From: Pelagophyceae sp. CCMP2097
Lineage: Eukaryota > Sar > Pelagophyceae
Assembly (NCBI GenBank): GCA_026770575.1
Contig: MU657190.1
Span: 195,247 to 222,564, forward strand
Direction: 5' to 3'
DNA: 27,318 nt
Made by a program: the position numbers and the translations under genes. Positions 10,079-18,779 of this stretch are shown piece by piece. Positions within the stretch are counted from its first letter, which is position 1. Every line of letters begins with the position of its first letter. The notes beneath the pieces were generated by a model. The model did not search any database and was not told where the DNA came from. It was given only the letters and a program-made list of their open reading frames with translations.

Positions 10079-13000
10079 ATGCGCCCGTCGGCGCGGCGCC
10101 TCGGCGCGGCGCCGCTGCGTTGGTCTGCGACAGCCCAGCGCCGTCACGACCAGGCCACGGTCCGCCCAACGCCGGAGCCATACAAAGCGCCCCCCGCACC
10201 CCAAAAGCACTTCGTCGACCTCTTCCTGCGCAACCTGCCCTGGGACGCCACGTCGGACGACGTTCGGAATGTGTGCGTCCCTCTCTAGACGGTGTCTCGT
10301 CGTAGAGACCTGCATCAAGACCCTCGATAGGTTGAAGTCGTTTCGATACCCTTTGAAAAGCGTCCATTTGCCCATCAAGAAGGACGTCGTTTCGGGGACG
10401 ACTAAGGGGGGTTATGCCTTTGTGACGTTGGACAGGGGTTCGTCAACTTGCGCCGACGTCGTGGAGCTCATCGACGGTGTCCGATTAAAAGGCCGCAAAT
10501 TAGTAGTCTCAGAGTCCAAGTCGCGGACGAAATCGTACTATGCGGATAAAGATGCCTCGTTCATCACGAATAATGAGATTATCAAGTGCAAAACGGTCAC
10601 AGAGGTCCTACATCTCTTCAAAATCAAAGGCCCCACTTATTCCGCCGTCAACCTCGCGACGACGTTCCACCGAATCGGCACGCTCGGCGCGGTTGAAAAA
10701 CCGGATAAGGAGACGCTGGGGGCTTTAAGTTTTGGCCAGCTTGTTTATGCCGTGAAAAAGTCAATCTCACAAGACCCGCGGCGCTGGGAGGCCCAGGGAC
10801 TGGCAAATGTCGCGTGGGGGTTCGCGAAAGTGGACAGGACGAACGTGGCAAGCCGCGTCAACTTCATCCTTTTTGTTTTTTTGTGGCGTCAATTCGAGCC
10901 GGGAGCGTCGACGACGGACGTAGGCGCAAACGTTCTTCGACTTGCTCTCGGCAAAGGCGCTGGGCGATTTCGAGAGGCTCGGCTTGGATGCGGACGGTGC
11001 CCGGGCCGGCGGCATGGATTCCTGGGACCCGCAGGCCTTGGGTAAGAGGAATTCCTAGAGTACAACCTAGAGCAACCTAGAGTAAATAGGTAACATGGTA
11101 TGGGCCTTTGCGACAGCGGGCGTCCAGGCCCCGCGCCTCTTTGACGCCGTGGCGAAACAAGTGACTTGCAGCGTCCGGAGAGACGTGCTGTCACAAATGG
11201 GCGGCGGCCGCAGAGCCGTGGGGAGAGGCGAAGCCAGAGAGTGGGCTCGAGTCATGCCGGGGACATCGTCTTCGAGAGACGGGCGTGCCGTCGCATCGTG
11301 CCTTGGAGCGTTGGTCGTAGGCTGCAAAGAAGCTCTTGTCTTTTACGAACCAAAACCTGGCCAACACTGTCTGGGCCTTTGCCACCGCGGGCCACGTCTC
11401 GCCGCGTTTGTTCGACGCCGCCGCGGTGGAAGCGACGAAGCGCGTGCCGACGTTTAACCCGCAGGTGCGCCACGTTGGGCAACCGCCCTTTGGACCGCCG
11501 CAGGATGAGCGGTTCCAGAGGCAGGCTGCATGCCTCGCAGGAACTGGCCAACGTATTAGGAACTCGCGAACATCGTCTGGTCCTACACCACCGCGCACCA
11601 CCGCGCCCCATCACTCTACACCGCCGTCGCCAAAGAAGCACCAAACCAGCTCGACGAAGCGGGCGGCCGGGCCCTGGCCAACCTCGTGAGGAAGGCCGCG
11701 TCGGGATGCGCAGGAAACCCGGACTTTCACGGGTCTGGGAAACACGAACCGTCACAGCGTCGACCAGGAGCAGGGACGGTGTATTCGGGTCGGCTTTTCA
11801 ATTCGTGCCGAGCCCTCGGGTCACGGGTTTGTCGAGCGGCCAAACCCGTCTTCTCTGGGCGTGTTCGGGTTCGGGCCACGGCCAGACCTGCGGGTCGACG
11901 GGTCGGCCAAAACGCACAAACCCGGTAAACCCGACCCGTGGGTTGAAGGGCAAACCCGAACCCGTCCCTACTCCCACCTCCGGCTCCTCGAGACGGCCCT
12001 TCGAGACGACCCCTCGAGACGGCCCTTTGAGACGGCCACTCGAAACGGCGCCTTGGGACGGCCCCCTACAGAGGCTCGGACGTTCGCTTGGGCGGTCCCT
12101 TGGACAATTCCTTGGACAGTTCCTTTGAGGGTCCCTCGACGGGCCCTCTGTGACGATCGCTTGGACTGCGGTTTCTCGACGGTCCCTTGGACTGTCACTC
12201 GGCAGCCGGTCTCTCGACGGTCCCTCTGCGACGGTCCCATGGACGGTCCATGGGAGGATCGTTTGGACGGCCGCTCGAATGCGGCCCCTCTGCGACGTCC
12301 CTTGGGCGGACCCTCGGACGGACCCTGCGACGGTCCCTTGGGCGGGCCTTTGGACAGTCCTTTTGGTCAGTTCCTTGGGCGGTCCCTTGAGCTATCTCTC
12401 GACGGGCCCTCTACGGGTCGGTCCTCTGCGACGGTCCTTTCGAAGTTCCTTTCGACGGTCCCTTTGACCGGTCCCTTGGACGGTCCCTCGACGGTCCCTT
12501 TGCGGCAGTCCCGTGTAAGGTCCCTCGGATGGTCCCTTGGGCGGTCGCTCGGCTGCCGTCTCCTCGATTGCGGCCCCTCTGCGTCCCTCTGGGCGGTCCC
12601 TCGGACGGTCTCTCGGACGGTCGCTTGGATGGTCCCTCTGACGCTGCCTCGGATGGTCGCTTGGGCGGTCCCTTGGACGGTCCCTTTGGAAAGTTCCTTG
12701 ACGGTTCCTCGACGGTCCCTCTGTGACTGTCGCTTCGACGGCAGCCCCTCGACGGTCCCTTGGACGGTCACTCGGCTGCCGGCCCCGCGACTGCGGCCTC
12801 TTCGCGACGTTACCTGGACGGGTCCTCGGACGGTCACTTGGACGGGCCCTCGCACCGATATCAAACCATTTGCCATCCCGTGCGAGGAACGGTGAAGGGA
12901 CCCCGTAGGGGCCCGAACACGCGTCTCTGACAAGGAACCCTGCGCGGGGGCTTGATAGGGCCTTTCAAAGAGGCCTTGCAAGTGACCGAGCAGAGGCCTC

Positions 13001-14154
13001 GTTAGTGACCGCCAAAGAGGCCGTGGAAGGGCCCGTCCGGAGAGCTCTTCAATTTGTACCGAGCCCTCGGGTCGCGGGTTTGTCGAGCGGCCAAACCCGT
13101 CTTCTTTGGTCGGGTTCGGGTTCGGGCCATGGCAAAACCCGCGAGTATACGGGTCGGCCAAAACGCACAAACCCGGTAAACCCGACCCGTGGGTTGAAGG
13201 GCAAACCCGAACCCGTCCCTGCTCCTGGCGTCGACCAAGAGTACGTCGACCAAGAGTACGCCGGAATATAAACACCCTCACGCCATTCAATAGGTCTGGT
13301 CCTACGCCAACGCGGGCGTCTCCGCGCCTGAATTGTTCGAGGCGGTGGCTTTGGAGGCTCCGAGGCAAATGCAAGAGTTGAACGTCCAGGGTTTGGCAAA
13401 TATCGTCTGGTCGTATGCCGTCGCGAAAATTGCCGCCCCCAAACTCTTCGACGCAATCGCTGTGAAGCTGCTGCCGCAGACCGGGGCTTTAAATGCGAAT
13501 TCTCTGGCGAATACGGTGTGGGCCTACGCCAGCGCCGGCGTCCCATCCCCAGACCTCTTCCAAGCAATATCCCAGAAAATTCCGAAAAAGGCCCCCGCGT
13601 TGACTTCGCAGGCTTTAGCGCAGACGGTCTGGGCGTTTGCGTCTTGTGGCGTCGAGGCGCCGCACGTGTTCAAGGCGGTGGAAGATGTGGCGGTTTGGAA
13701 AATGGACCGTTTCACGCCCGATTCTTTAGCCATCATCGCATGGGCCTACGCCAAAGCCGACATCCGCGCGCCGGTCCTTTTCGCCGTCTTGGCGCCGGAA
13801 GCGGAGATTCATCTGAAAACGTTGACTTCGGATTCTCTTGGAAAGCTGGTTTGGGCCTACGGAGTGGCGAAATTCTCATCCCCATCTCTATTTTACGCCG
13901 TCGCCCAACGCGCGGAGACGCGGCTGAATTCGTTCGAGCCGCAGGCTTTAGCGGACTTGGCGCTGGGCTTTGCACTTGCGGGCGTTGAGGCGCCAACATT
14001 GTTCGAGGCCATCGCAAGCGAGACCGCAACCCGAATGGACTTGACAGACCACTGGCGGCCCATGCACGCCGCCTACGCTCAACTCGCACGAGAAGCGCCG
14101 CGCCATGCGCTGACGGTCCGCCTCGGGATTGTCACGGGCGTGGCCGCTGATTAA
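10079..14154 (+). CDS. RRM plus W-A-[FY]-A helical-repeat RNA-binding protein
   Basis: The exons 10079-10272, 10331-10844, 10924-11041, 11090-11160, 11321-11464, 11560-11685 and 13294-14154 join in frame (675 aa, TAA). Residues 1-25 are arginine-rich without acids, like a mitochondrial or plastid transit peptide. An RRM follows: RNP2 as LFLRNLPW and RNP1 as KGGYAFVTL, ending GVRLKGRKLVV. From about residue 160 on there are many ~35-residue helical repeats of the type LANTVWAFATAG-x(2)-P-x-LFDA. Such repeats occur in algal organelle RNA factors related to FASTK/RAP, OPR and Tbc2 proteins. A role in binding and processing organelle transcripts is the likely function. Introns are 48-160 nt except the sixth (11686-13293), swollen by a transposon. 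The second intron follows an RRM-sized exon join, and the repeats run smoothly across every junction, so the gene looks intact. The start at 9941 is an alternative. Confidence 0.85.
11757..11764. repeat. Target site duplication, left copy
   Basis: GCGTCGAC directly precedes the left inverted repeat of the element at 11765 and recurs exactly after its right end. Confidence 0.75.
11765..13227. mobile_element. hAT-like non-autonomous element in an intron
   Basis: The ends are perfect 15-bp inverted repeats (caggagcagggacgg at the left, its complement at the right), and the element is flanked by the 8-bp duplication GCGTCGAC. An 8-bp duplication with CAG-starting ends is typical of the hAT superfamily. 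Just inside each end is a ~200-bp module in the same orientation (11765-11975 complete; 13045-13227 lacking its left end). It is rich in CGGGTTTG/AAACCCG. Between them lie 13-bp units, then 12-bp units (to ~12880), then ~100-bp units (about 12905-13045). No transposase is encoded; open frames here reflect the repeats. The element lies within the sixth intron of the RRM gene and removes no exon. Confidence 0.8.
11992..12880. repeat. 13-bp then 12-bp tandem arrays
   Basis: It begins with units such as gacggccctttga (period 13), passes into units such as gacggtcccttg (period 12) with occasional slips, and runs for nearly 900 bp. The order of blocks matches that in the second element (17734-18190), so the array existed before the copies separated. 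Four-residue peptide repeats in the open frames (SLGR and the like) are the 12-mer translated. Confidence 0.8.
13228..13235. repeat. Target site duplication, right copy
   Basis: GCGTCGAC follows the right inverted repeat (CCGTCCCTGCTCCTG) and matches 11757-11764 exactly. Confidence 0.75.
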
Positions 14155-14184
14155 TCTCCTTTTCGGCGCGGGTCCCATCTCAGA

Positions 14185-14264
14185 GGGGGATCCATTCGGA
14201 GTTGTATCGTGGCTTGAGACCTCGCATCTCGAGGCCCGATGGGGATCCATTCGGAGTTGTATCG
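14185..14264. repeat. 24-bp direct repeat
   Basis: A 24-bp block (core GGATCCATTCGGAGTTGTAT) occurs at about 14186-14209 and again at 14241-14264, just after the RRM gene's stop codon. It looks like a local tandem duplication of about 55 bp whose interior has diverged. Confidence 0.7.
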
Positions 14265-14397
14265 GAGAGCTCACTCGTCGTTGGGCCGAGCACGTCCGTC
14301 GTCGACGCCACTCGCCTCCCCCACCATGAGGAGGATCCCCGGTATCCCAGCGTCGAGTCGAGCGGCCGCGATGCCGTATCGCTTTTTTTGCATCGTC

Positions 14398-14622
14398 GGC
14401 CCGGGCGCTTTCCTTATAGGAATTCCTATGGAGAATTTCTCCATGGAGAGTTTTCAGTTGAGTCGTCCGTTGGGTCTTCATTATATGGCGCTGTTTGATG
14501 CCCGGAGGTCGGCGGGGCGTTCGGGGCGGCAAGGGGGTGCCAGCGCGCTCTCTTGCGCCGAGATTTGAGACTGAAAACTCTCCATGGAGAAATTCTCCAT
14601 ATAAGGAAAGCGCGGCCCGGGC
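14398..14622. mobile_element. MITE-like element with ~50-bp inverted ends
   Basis: The left arm (14398-14458) and right arm (14570-14622) are near-perfect inverted repeats containing GAGAATTTCTCCATGGAGAG and an outer CGCTTTCCTTATA. The left arm has nine extra bases (the palindromic ggaattcct) absent from the right arm. The core of about 110 bp has no coding capacity. A target duplication is not clear because the flanks are GGCC/CGGG-rich on both sides. Confidence 0.65.
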
Positions 14623-16084
14623 GCGAAGGCCATCTTTGCCGCCTCGAGCAGCAAAAGGAAGGAGTACTACTCGGCCAAAGGGCCAGAGCCGACACGGGCG
14701 CGCCGCACCCACAGCCAATCGAGGGCGGTGCGCCGAGTTTCACGACGCTGGTGCCGCGGACGCGCAGCCCCCGGGCCGCGAGGGGGCTTCTTGCTTGCCG
14801 TCGAATGGATTTGTTCCGAGACTGAAAAACGCCCCGGCCTCCGAGAGAGAGAATCGGTTGGACAGGTAGGTCTTTCTTTAGCTTTCATATCTGTGCAAGT
14901 GCAAGAGGGCATTCATGCGCCCGCTCCGATCTTATCGCGAAAACGCGCATTTTCGCGAATCGTCGAATCATCGTGCGTTTCCGCGAAGCGTCGCTCGTTC
15001 GACTTACAACGTCGCTCTTGGTCGATAACCAAGAGGCGGCCCAAGGTTGGCAACCTCCCTTTTGGCCCAACCTCCTCTGCTGTCGCACCCTCTTTTTTGG
15101 TGAGTTCTAGGCTCGTGGGCGGCGCTCCGGCGCCTCCCTCAGCCCATAACCCACCTGCGAACGGACCGCAGAGTCCAACGGAAACGGACCCGTCTGCGCT
15201 CCTCCGTCCGTTGAATTCCGCGGTCCGTTGGCGCGACCTTTTCTCCACTCTGAGTGGACAGCACCGCGGGGTTCTATAAGTGAAGCGCACTTTCCGACAA
15301 CGCCGCCTCGCGTGTTGACCGAAGGATGCTCGCCCCGATCGGTTTCAAGTTCCATGAAAGTTATCGCCGACTCCATGTCACAAGGATTTACTGTGCCCTT
15401 CTTCTTCAATTATGCACTCCAATGAGGCTGCTAAAACCAACAGGCGGGGCCGGCGCGCCGGATCCCACACAATGGCTTTTTTTCCGTGCCGCCGATGACA
15501 GCAGTACGGCCCTCGACTCCCGAACGGAATTCCGTTCCGACTCCGCCAACATGCGCCGGAAGAGCGGAATTCCGGTTCGGCGGAATATCACCAGGGTGGA
15601 TCTTAAGCAAGCAATATCGTCGTCTCGCACCATTGTCAAGAGATTGTCAAGGGAGACGCGCAAAATGTGCGGGGCGGCCAGCCATGGACTCAACCAATGC
15701 ATGCGTCGGCAGGCTCTCCACGATCGTGGCCAAGAGGGAGGACTCACCCGCGCGTCCGCCTCTCACTTCCCTGACTCACGTGCCCAGCCGCACGTGAACG
15801 TATGCCCGGGCTTCCACAGACCGCTGTCCGCGGTGGCCCCGCGACGGCTGGCTTCCTTGGCTGGGGCGGGCCCTTCCGGACTCTCCGCCGGCGTCGCTCT
15901 CGGGCGGTGCTAGTGAAGTCTGAAGGCCGTGTACCCTTCCTGGTGTCTCGGAAATCCGTCGAAGAGGCCGCGACCGCCGCAAGCCGAAGCACGACCGGCC
16001 ACCCGGGTCCGCGCGGGGGTTTCGATGAAAGCTCCGGCATTAGGAGCGGGCGCGCGGGGTCTACGCGGCCTCTTTTGCTTCTTT

Positions 16085-16999
16085 TTACGCGGCCTCCTTC
16101 GCCTCTTTGACGTCGAACACCAAGGCCACCCACTGGTTGGCCTTGTCGTCCTGTGCGGTGTTGCGCCCCATGCTAATGTCCATCAGCGCCGTGTGGATGA
16201 CCGGGTAGGGGAGGTGCTGCTCCAGAAAGGCGCGGCCGATGTGCGACTCGACGACCACCTGAAGTCGCGCGCGTAAATTCGCACGCCCCGGCGAGGCCCC
16301 GGGGCCAGGGCTCAAGCAGGCACTCTCGGGGGCATGCGCCGCGGGGGCGATTGAGCCTCTGCGCTCTCGGAATCCCCCTTCAAGGCCCCGTTGGTTGCAA
16401 GTTTGCCTTTGCACCGGCGCTGGTCATCGCAATCTCCAAAAGAGCGCACATAGCTCGGAGGGGCAGCTCTGCGAAGAGTGGATTTGCGGTCTCGTGGATG
16501 CGCATCCAGGTGAGCAAGGCCGCTGCTGATTCGACGTACTGCGCTACTACTTGCGCGGCCCGCGTCGCCGACCGCGCATCATCAGCAGAGACGCCGTTGA
16601 AGCAGTGCGCCGTCGCCTTGAGCGCCACGGCGAGGACGTGCGCGCCGTTTGTAAACGCCCCGGGGTCGGGGAGCCACCGGCTTTTCATCCAAGAGTCGGC
16701 GACGAGAGACGCCGCGAGAGCGTATGGAAGGGCAGCCCACTCGCTGGAAGCGTCTATCAACGCCTTGGCCTCGCCGTACAAGGGCGAATCAGGCTCAAAG
16801 GACTCTGGGGGCTTTTCGAAGCGGTTTTTCTGGGCCGTTTGGCATGCCGCTTCGCCCCCAGAAAAGGGCCTACAAAAGTCGGTGCCTCGACGGCGAGTTG
16901 GAGGGAAGTCGCGGCTGCGAGGCCCTCGACGCAGGCGCGGCCTCCGTCTTGGCTCGCGAGCGCACTCATCGCACCGGGCACAAGGAGCGGCGCGGGCAT
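16085..16999 (-). CDS. Unknown helical protein, three or more exons
   Basis: Exon 1 runs from the ATG at 16999 to 16874. A GT-AG intron (16873-16830) joins it in phase to exon 2 starting at 16829. A last exon, 16258-16085, ends in TAA and follows a CTTCAG acceptor. Exon 2 (to about 16390) encodes alanine-rich helices such as GEAKALIDASSEWAALPYAL. The last exon reads ESHIGRAFLEQHLPYPVIH and ends DVKEAKEAA. I do not recognise a family. The donor of the second intron is unresolved: the only phase-0 site near the exon end is a GC (AAG|GCAAAC). The ATG lies three bases past the stop of the armadillo-like exon at 17003, so the two may be parts of one gene joined by an unseen intron. Confidence 0.5.
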
Positions 17000-17002
17000 A
17001 TC

Positions 17003-17430
17003 TTAGTAGAGCCGAAGCGCCAAAGCGTGCAGGGCTTTTGAGTTTGTGACGATGTGATCCAAGTCGACGTCTGCCGAGGCTTCTTCAAAAAGGACGGTTT
17101 CCGGGAAAAACTCGCGCAAGCGCTCCATGCTCACGCATGTGGGTAAGCGGTCCAGCTCGTCTTCGGAAAGTTGCAACGAATCAATCGCGGCGTCCAGCCA
17201 CTCTGGGCACCCGGAGACGCCGAAATTCCAACGCTTGCACCGCAGCATGCCTTTCAAACCGTCTGTGCCATCGAATCCAAGTAGACGCCCTTCCTGCCGC
17301 GCCTCCTTTCGGTCCCACGGTTTTGGCGCCACCGAGGCGAGGACCATTGCCGCTTCCGTCAGAGTGTCCATGTGCTGCGTCTGCAACGCCAGTCGAGCAA
17401 ACTCCGGAACGCCGCCGCAGGACCAAAAGT
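17003..17430 (-). CDS. Armadillo-like C-terminal exon
   Basis: This minus frame begins near a segment reading SCGGVPEFARLAL, a good armadillo-repeat start (G-G-V-P-x-F/L). It continues through helices (TLTEAAMVLASVAPKPW, then CPEWLDAAIDSLQLSEDELD) and ends ALHALALRLY at a TAA. The segments after the first repeat are more irregular. It lies on the same strand as, and downstream of, the armadillo exons at 18780-20772, separated from them by the transposable element at 17500-18733. It is probably the 3' part of the same gene, with the element in the intervening intron, but I could not find a clean splice pair. Confidence 0.5.
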
Positions 17431-17733
17431 GAGGGTGCGTCGGCTTATACCTATTCAGCGAAGATCGCCCTCACCATTCGCCACGAGGTCACCATTCGCC
17501 AGGAGCAGGGACGGTGTTTTCGGGTCGGGTCGGGTTGCTCAATTTGTGCCAAACCCAAAGGGTCACGGGTCTGTCGAGCGACCAAACCCGTCTTCGAGAG
17601 GTCGGGTTCGGGTTCGGGCCATGGCCAAACCCACGGGTCGATGGGTCGGCCAAAACGCGCAAACACGGCAAACCCGACCCGCGGGTTTCGGACAAACCCG
17701 GACCCGTCGCTGCTCCTATCTCCGGCTCTTCGA

Positions 17734-17967
17734 GAAGGCTCCTCGAGACGGCCCCTTTCGACGGCCATTCGAAACGGCGCCTTGAGATGGCTCCTCGAGA
17801 TGGCCCCTGCAGACGGCCATTCGAAATGGCGCCTTGAGATGGCCCCTGGAGATGGCCGTTCGAGACGGCCACTCGAAACGGCGCCTCGAGGCGGTCCCTC
17901 GGGACGGTGCCTCGACATGACCCCTGGAGACGGCTATTATAAACGGCGCCTCGAGACGGCCTCTCGA
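17734..17967. repeat. Eighteen uninterrupted 13-bp units
   Basis: The 234 bp divide into exactly 18 units of 13 bp with no insertion or deletion; the typical unit is gacggccactcga. There is higher-order order: the pair gacggccattcga/aacggcgccttga recurs, with small changes, at units 3-4, 7-8, 11-12 and 16-17, so a four-unit (52-bp) block was amplified. Period 13 is not a multiple of three, so no protein repeat is being kept. Confidence 0.85.
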
Positions 17968-18189
17968 AAGGCTCGCACGTTCCCTCGGATGGTCGCTTGG
18001 GCGGTCCCTCGGACAATTCCTTTGGATAGTTCCTTGAACGGTCTCTCGACGGGCCCTCTGTGACAGTCGCTTTGATTGGCGGCCCCTCGACGGTCCCTTG
18101 GACGGTCACTCGGCTGCCGGCCTCTCGACTGCGGCCCCTCTGCGACGTCCCCAGGGCGGGCCCTCGGACGGTCGCTTGGACGGGCCCTC

Positions 18190-18520
18190 GGAGTCGCCGG
18201 TCTCTTGCAAGGAACCCTGCGTGGAGGCTTGAGAGGGGCCTTGAAAAAGGCCTCGCAAGTGACCGCGCAGAGACCTTGCAAGTGGCCGCGAAAGAGGCCT
18301 CGCAGGGGCCCGTCCGGAAAGGCCCTTCAAAGAGCCCTTGCAAGCGACTGCGCAGAGGCCGTGTAAGTGGCCACAAGAGAGGCCTTGCAGGGGCCCGTCC
18401 GGTGGGCTCTTCAAGGGCCCTTGAAAGAGGCCGTCCAAGAGGCCTTGTAAGTGACCGTGCAGAGACCGGGCAAGTGGCCCCGAAAGAGGTCTTGCAGGGG
18501 TCCGTACTGTCGAGCACCCG
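18190..18520. repeat. About three ~100-bp tandem units
   Basis: Units contain CTTGCAAGTG, a GACCG[CT]GCAGAG block, a GTGGCC block, an AGAGGCCT[CT]GCAGG block and GGCCCGTCCGG. They recur with a spacing of about 100-120 bp and mutual drift. One related unit is in the first element (about 12905-13045) and another at 8430-8515, showing family-wide spread. Confidence 0.65.
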
Positions 18521-18779
18521 TTGGCAAGCAGGGACGGTGATTTCGGGTTTTCAATTTGTCCCAAACCCTCGGGTCGCGGGTTTGTCGAGCGACCAAACCC
18601 GTCTTCTCGGGTCGGGTTCGGGTTCGGTGTGTGCCACGGCCAGACCCGCGAGTATACGGGTCGGCCAAAACGCGCAAACCCGGCAAGCCCGACCCGCGGG
18701 TTTCGGGCAAACCCAAACCGGTCCCTGCTCCTGCCGCCTTTCGCTGATGACGTCCTCGACCTCTGCCGTTCGCTCTGAC

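Larger units (their letters stand above)
14155..16084. other. Long intergenic stretch without a supported gene
   Basis: Apart from the repeats listed separately, I see no exon I can defend. Open frames of 60-250 codons are compositionally skewed. Short palindromes are frequent: CTCTTGGT/ACCAAGAG around a 5-base loop at about 15024-15044, and GAACGGAATTCCGTTC at about 15522. Near 15440 is GGCGCGCC. A gene of unrecognised kind could still hide here. Confidence 0.35.
17500..18733. mobile_element. Second hAT-like non-autonomous element
   Basis: It has the same architecture as the element at 11765-13227: a 15-bp end CAGGAGCAGGGACGG at 17500, its near-complement (with one extra base) ending at 18733, and ~200-bp end modules in direct orientation (17500-17717 and 18526-18733). 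Inside are 13-mer, 12-mer and ~100-bp units in the same order. No transposase is present. The flanks show only a weak match, CCATTCGC before and CCTTTCGC three bases after, so the target duplication is unproven. It lies between armadillo-type exons on the minus strand. Confidence 0.7.

Noticed and set aside
11765..13227. LTR retrotransposon or TRIM with ~200-bp direct terminal repeats
   Set aside because: Ends are CAGG...CCTG inverted repeats with an 8-bp duplication, not TG...CA with 4-6 bp, and no primer-binding site or polypurine tract is seen.
11861..13374. Open frames of more than 330 codons on both strands
   Set aside because: They run through the 13-/12-bp arrays and end modules of the transposable element; the peptide repeats are translated satellite units.
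17500..17717. Telomere-like repeats (CGGGTTTG/AAACCCG)
   Set aside because: Motifs are irregular, occur in both orientations within each end module and are part of a mobile repeat.
17734..17967. CRISPR-like array
   Set aside because: Units are only 13 bp, without unique spacers, in eukaryotic DNA.
17489..18517. 342-codon minus-strand ORF
   Set aside because: Lies entirely in the repeats of the second element and mirrors the satellite units.
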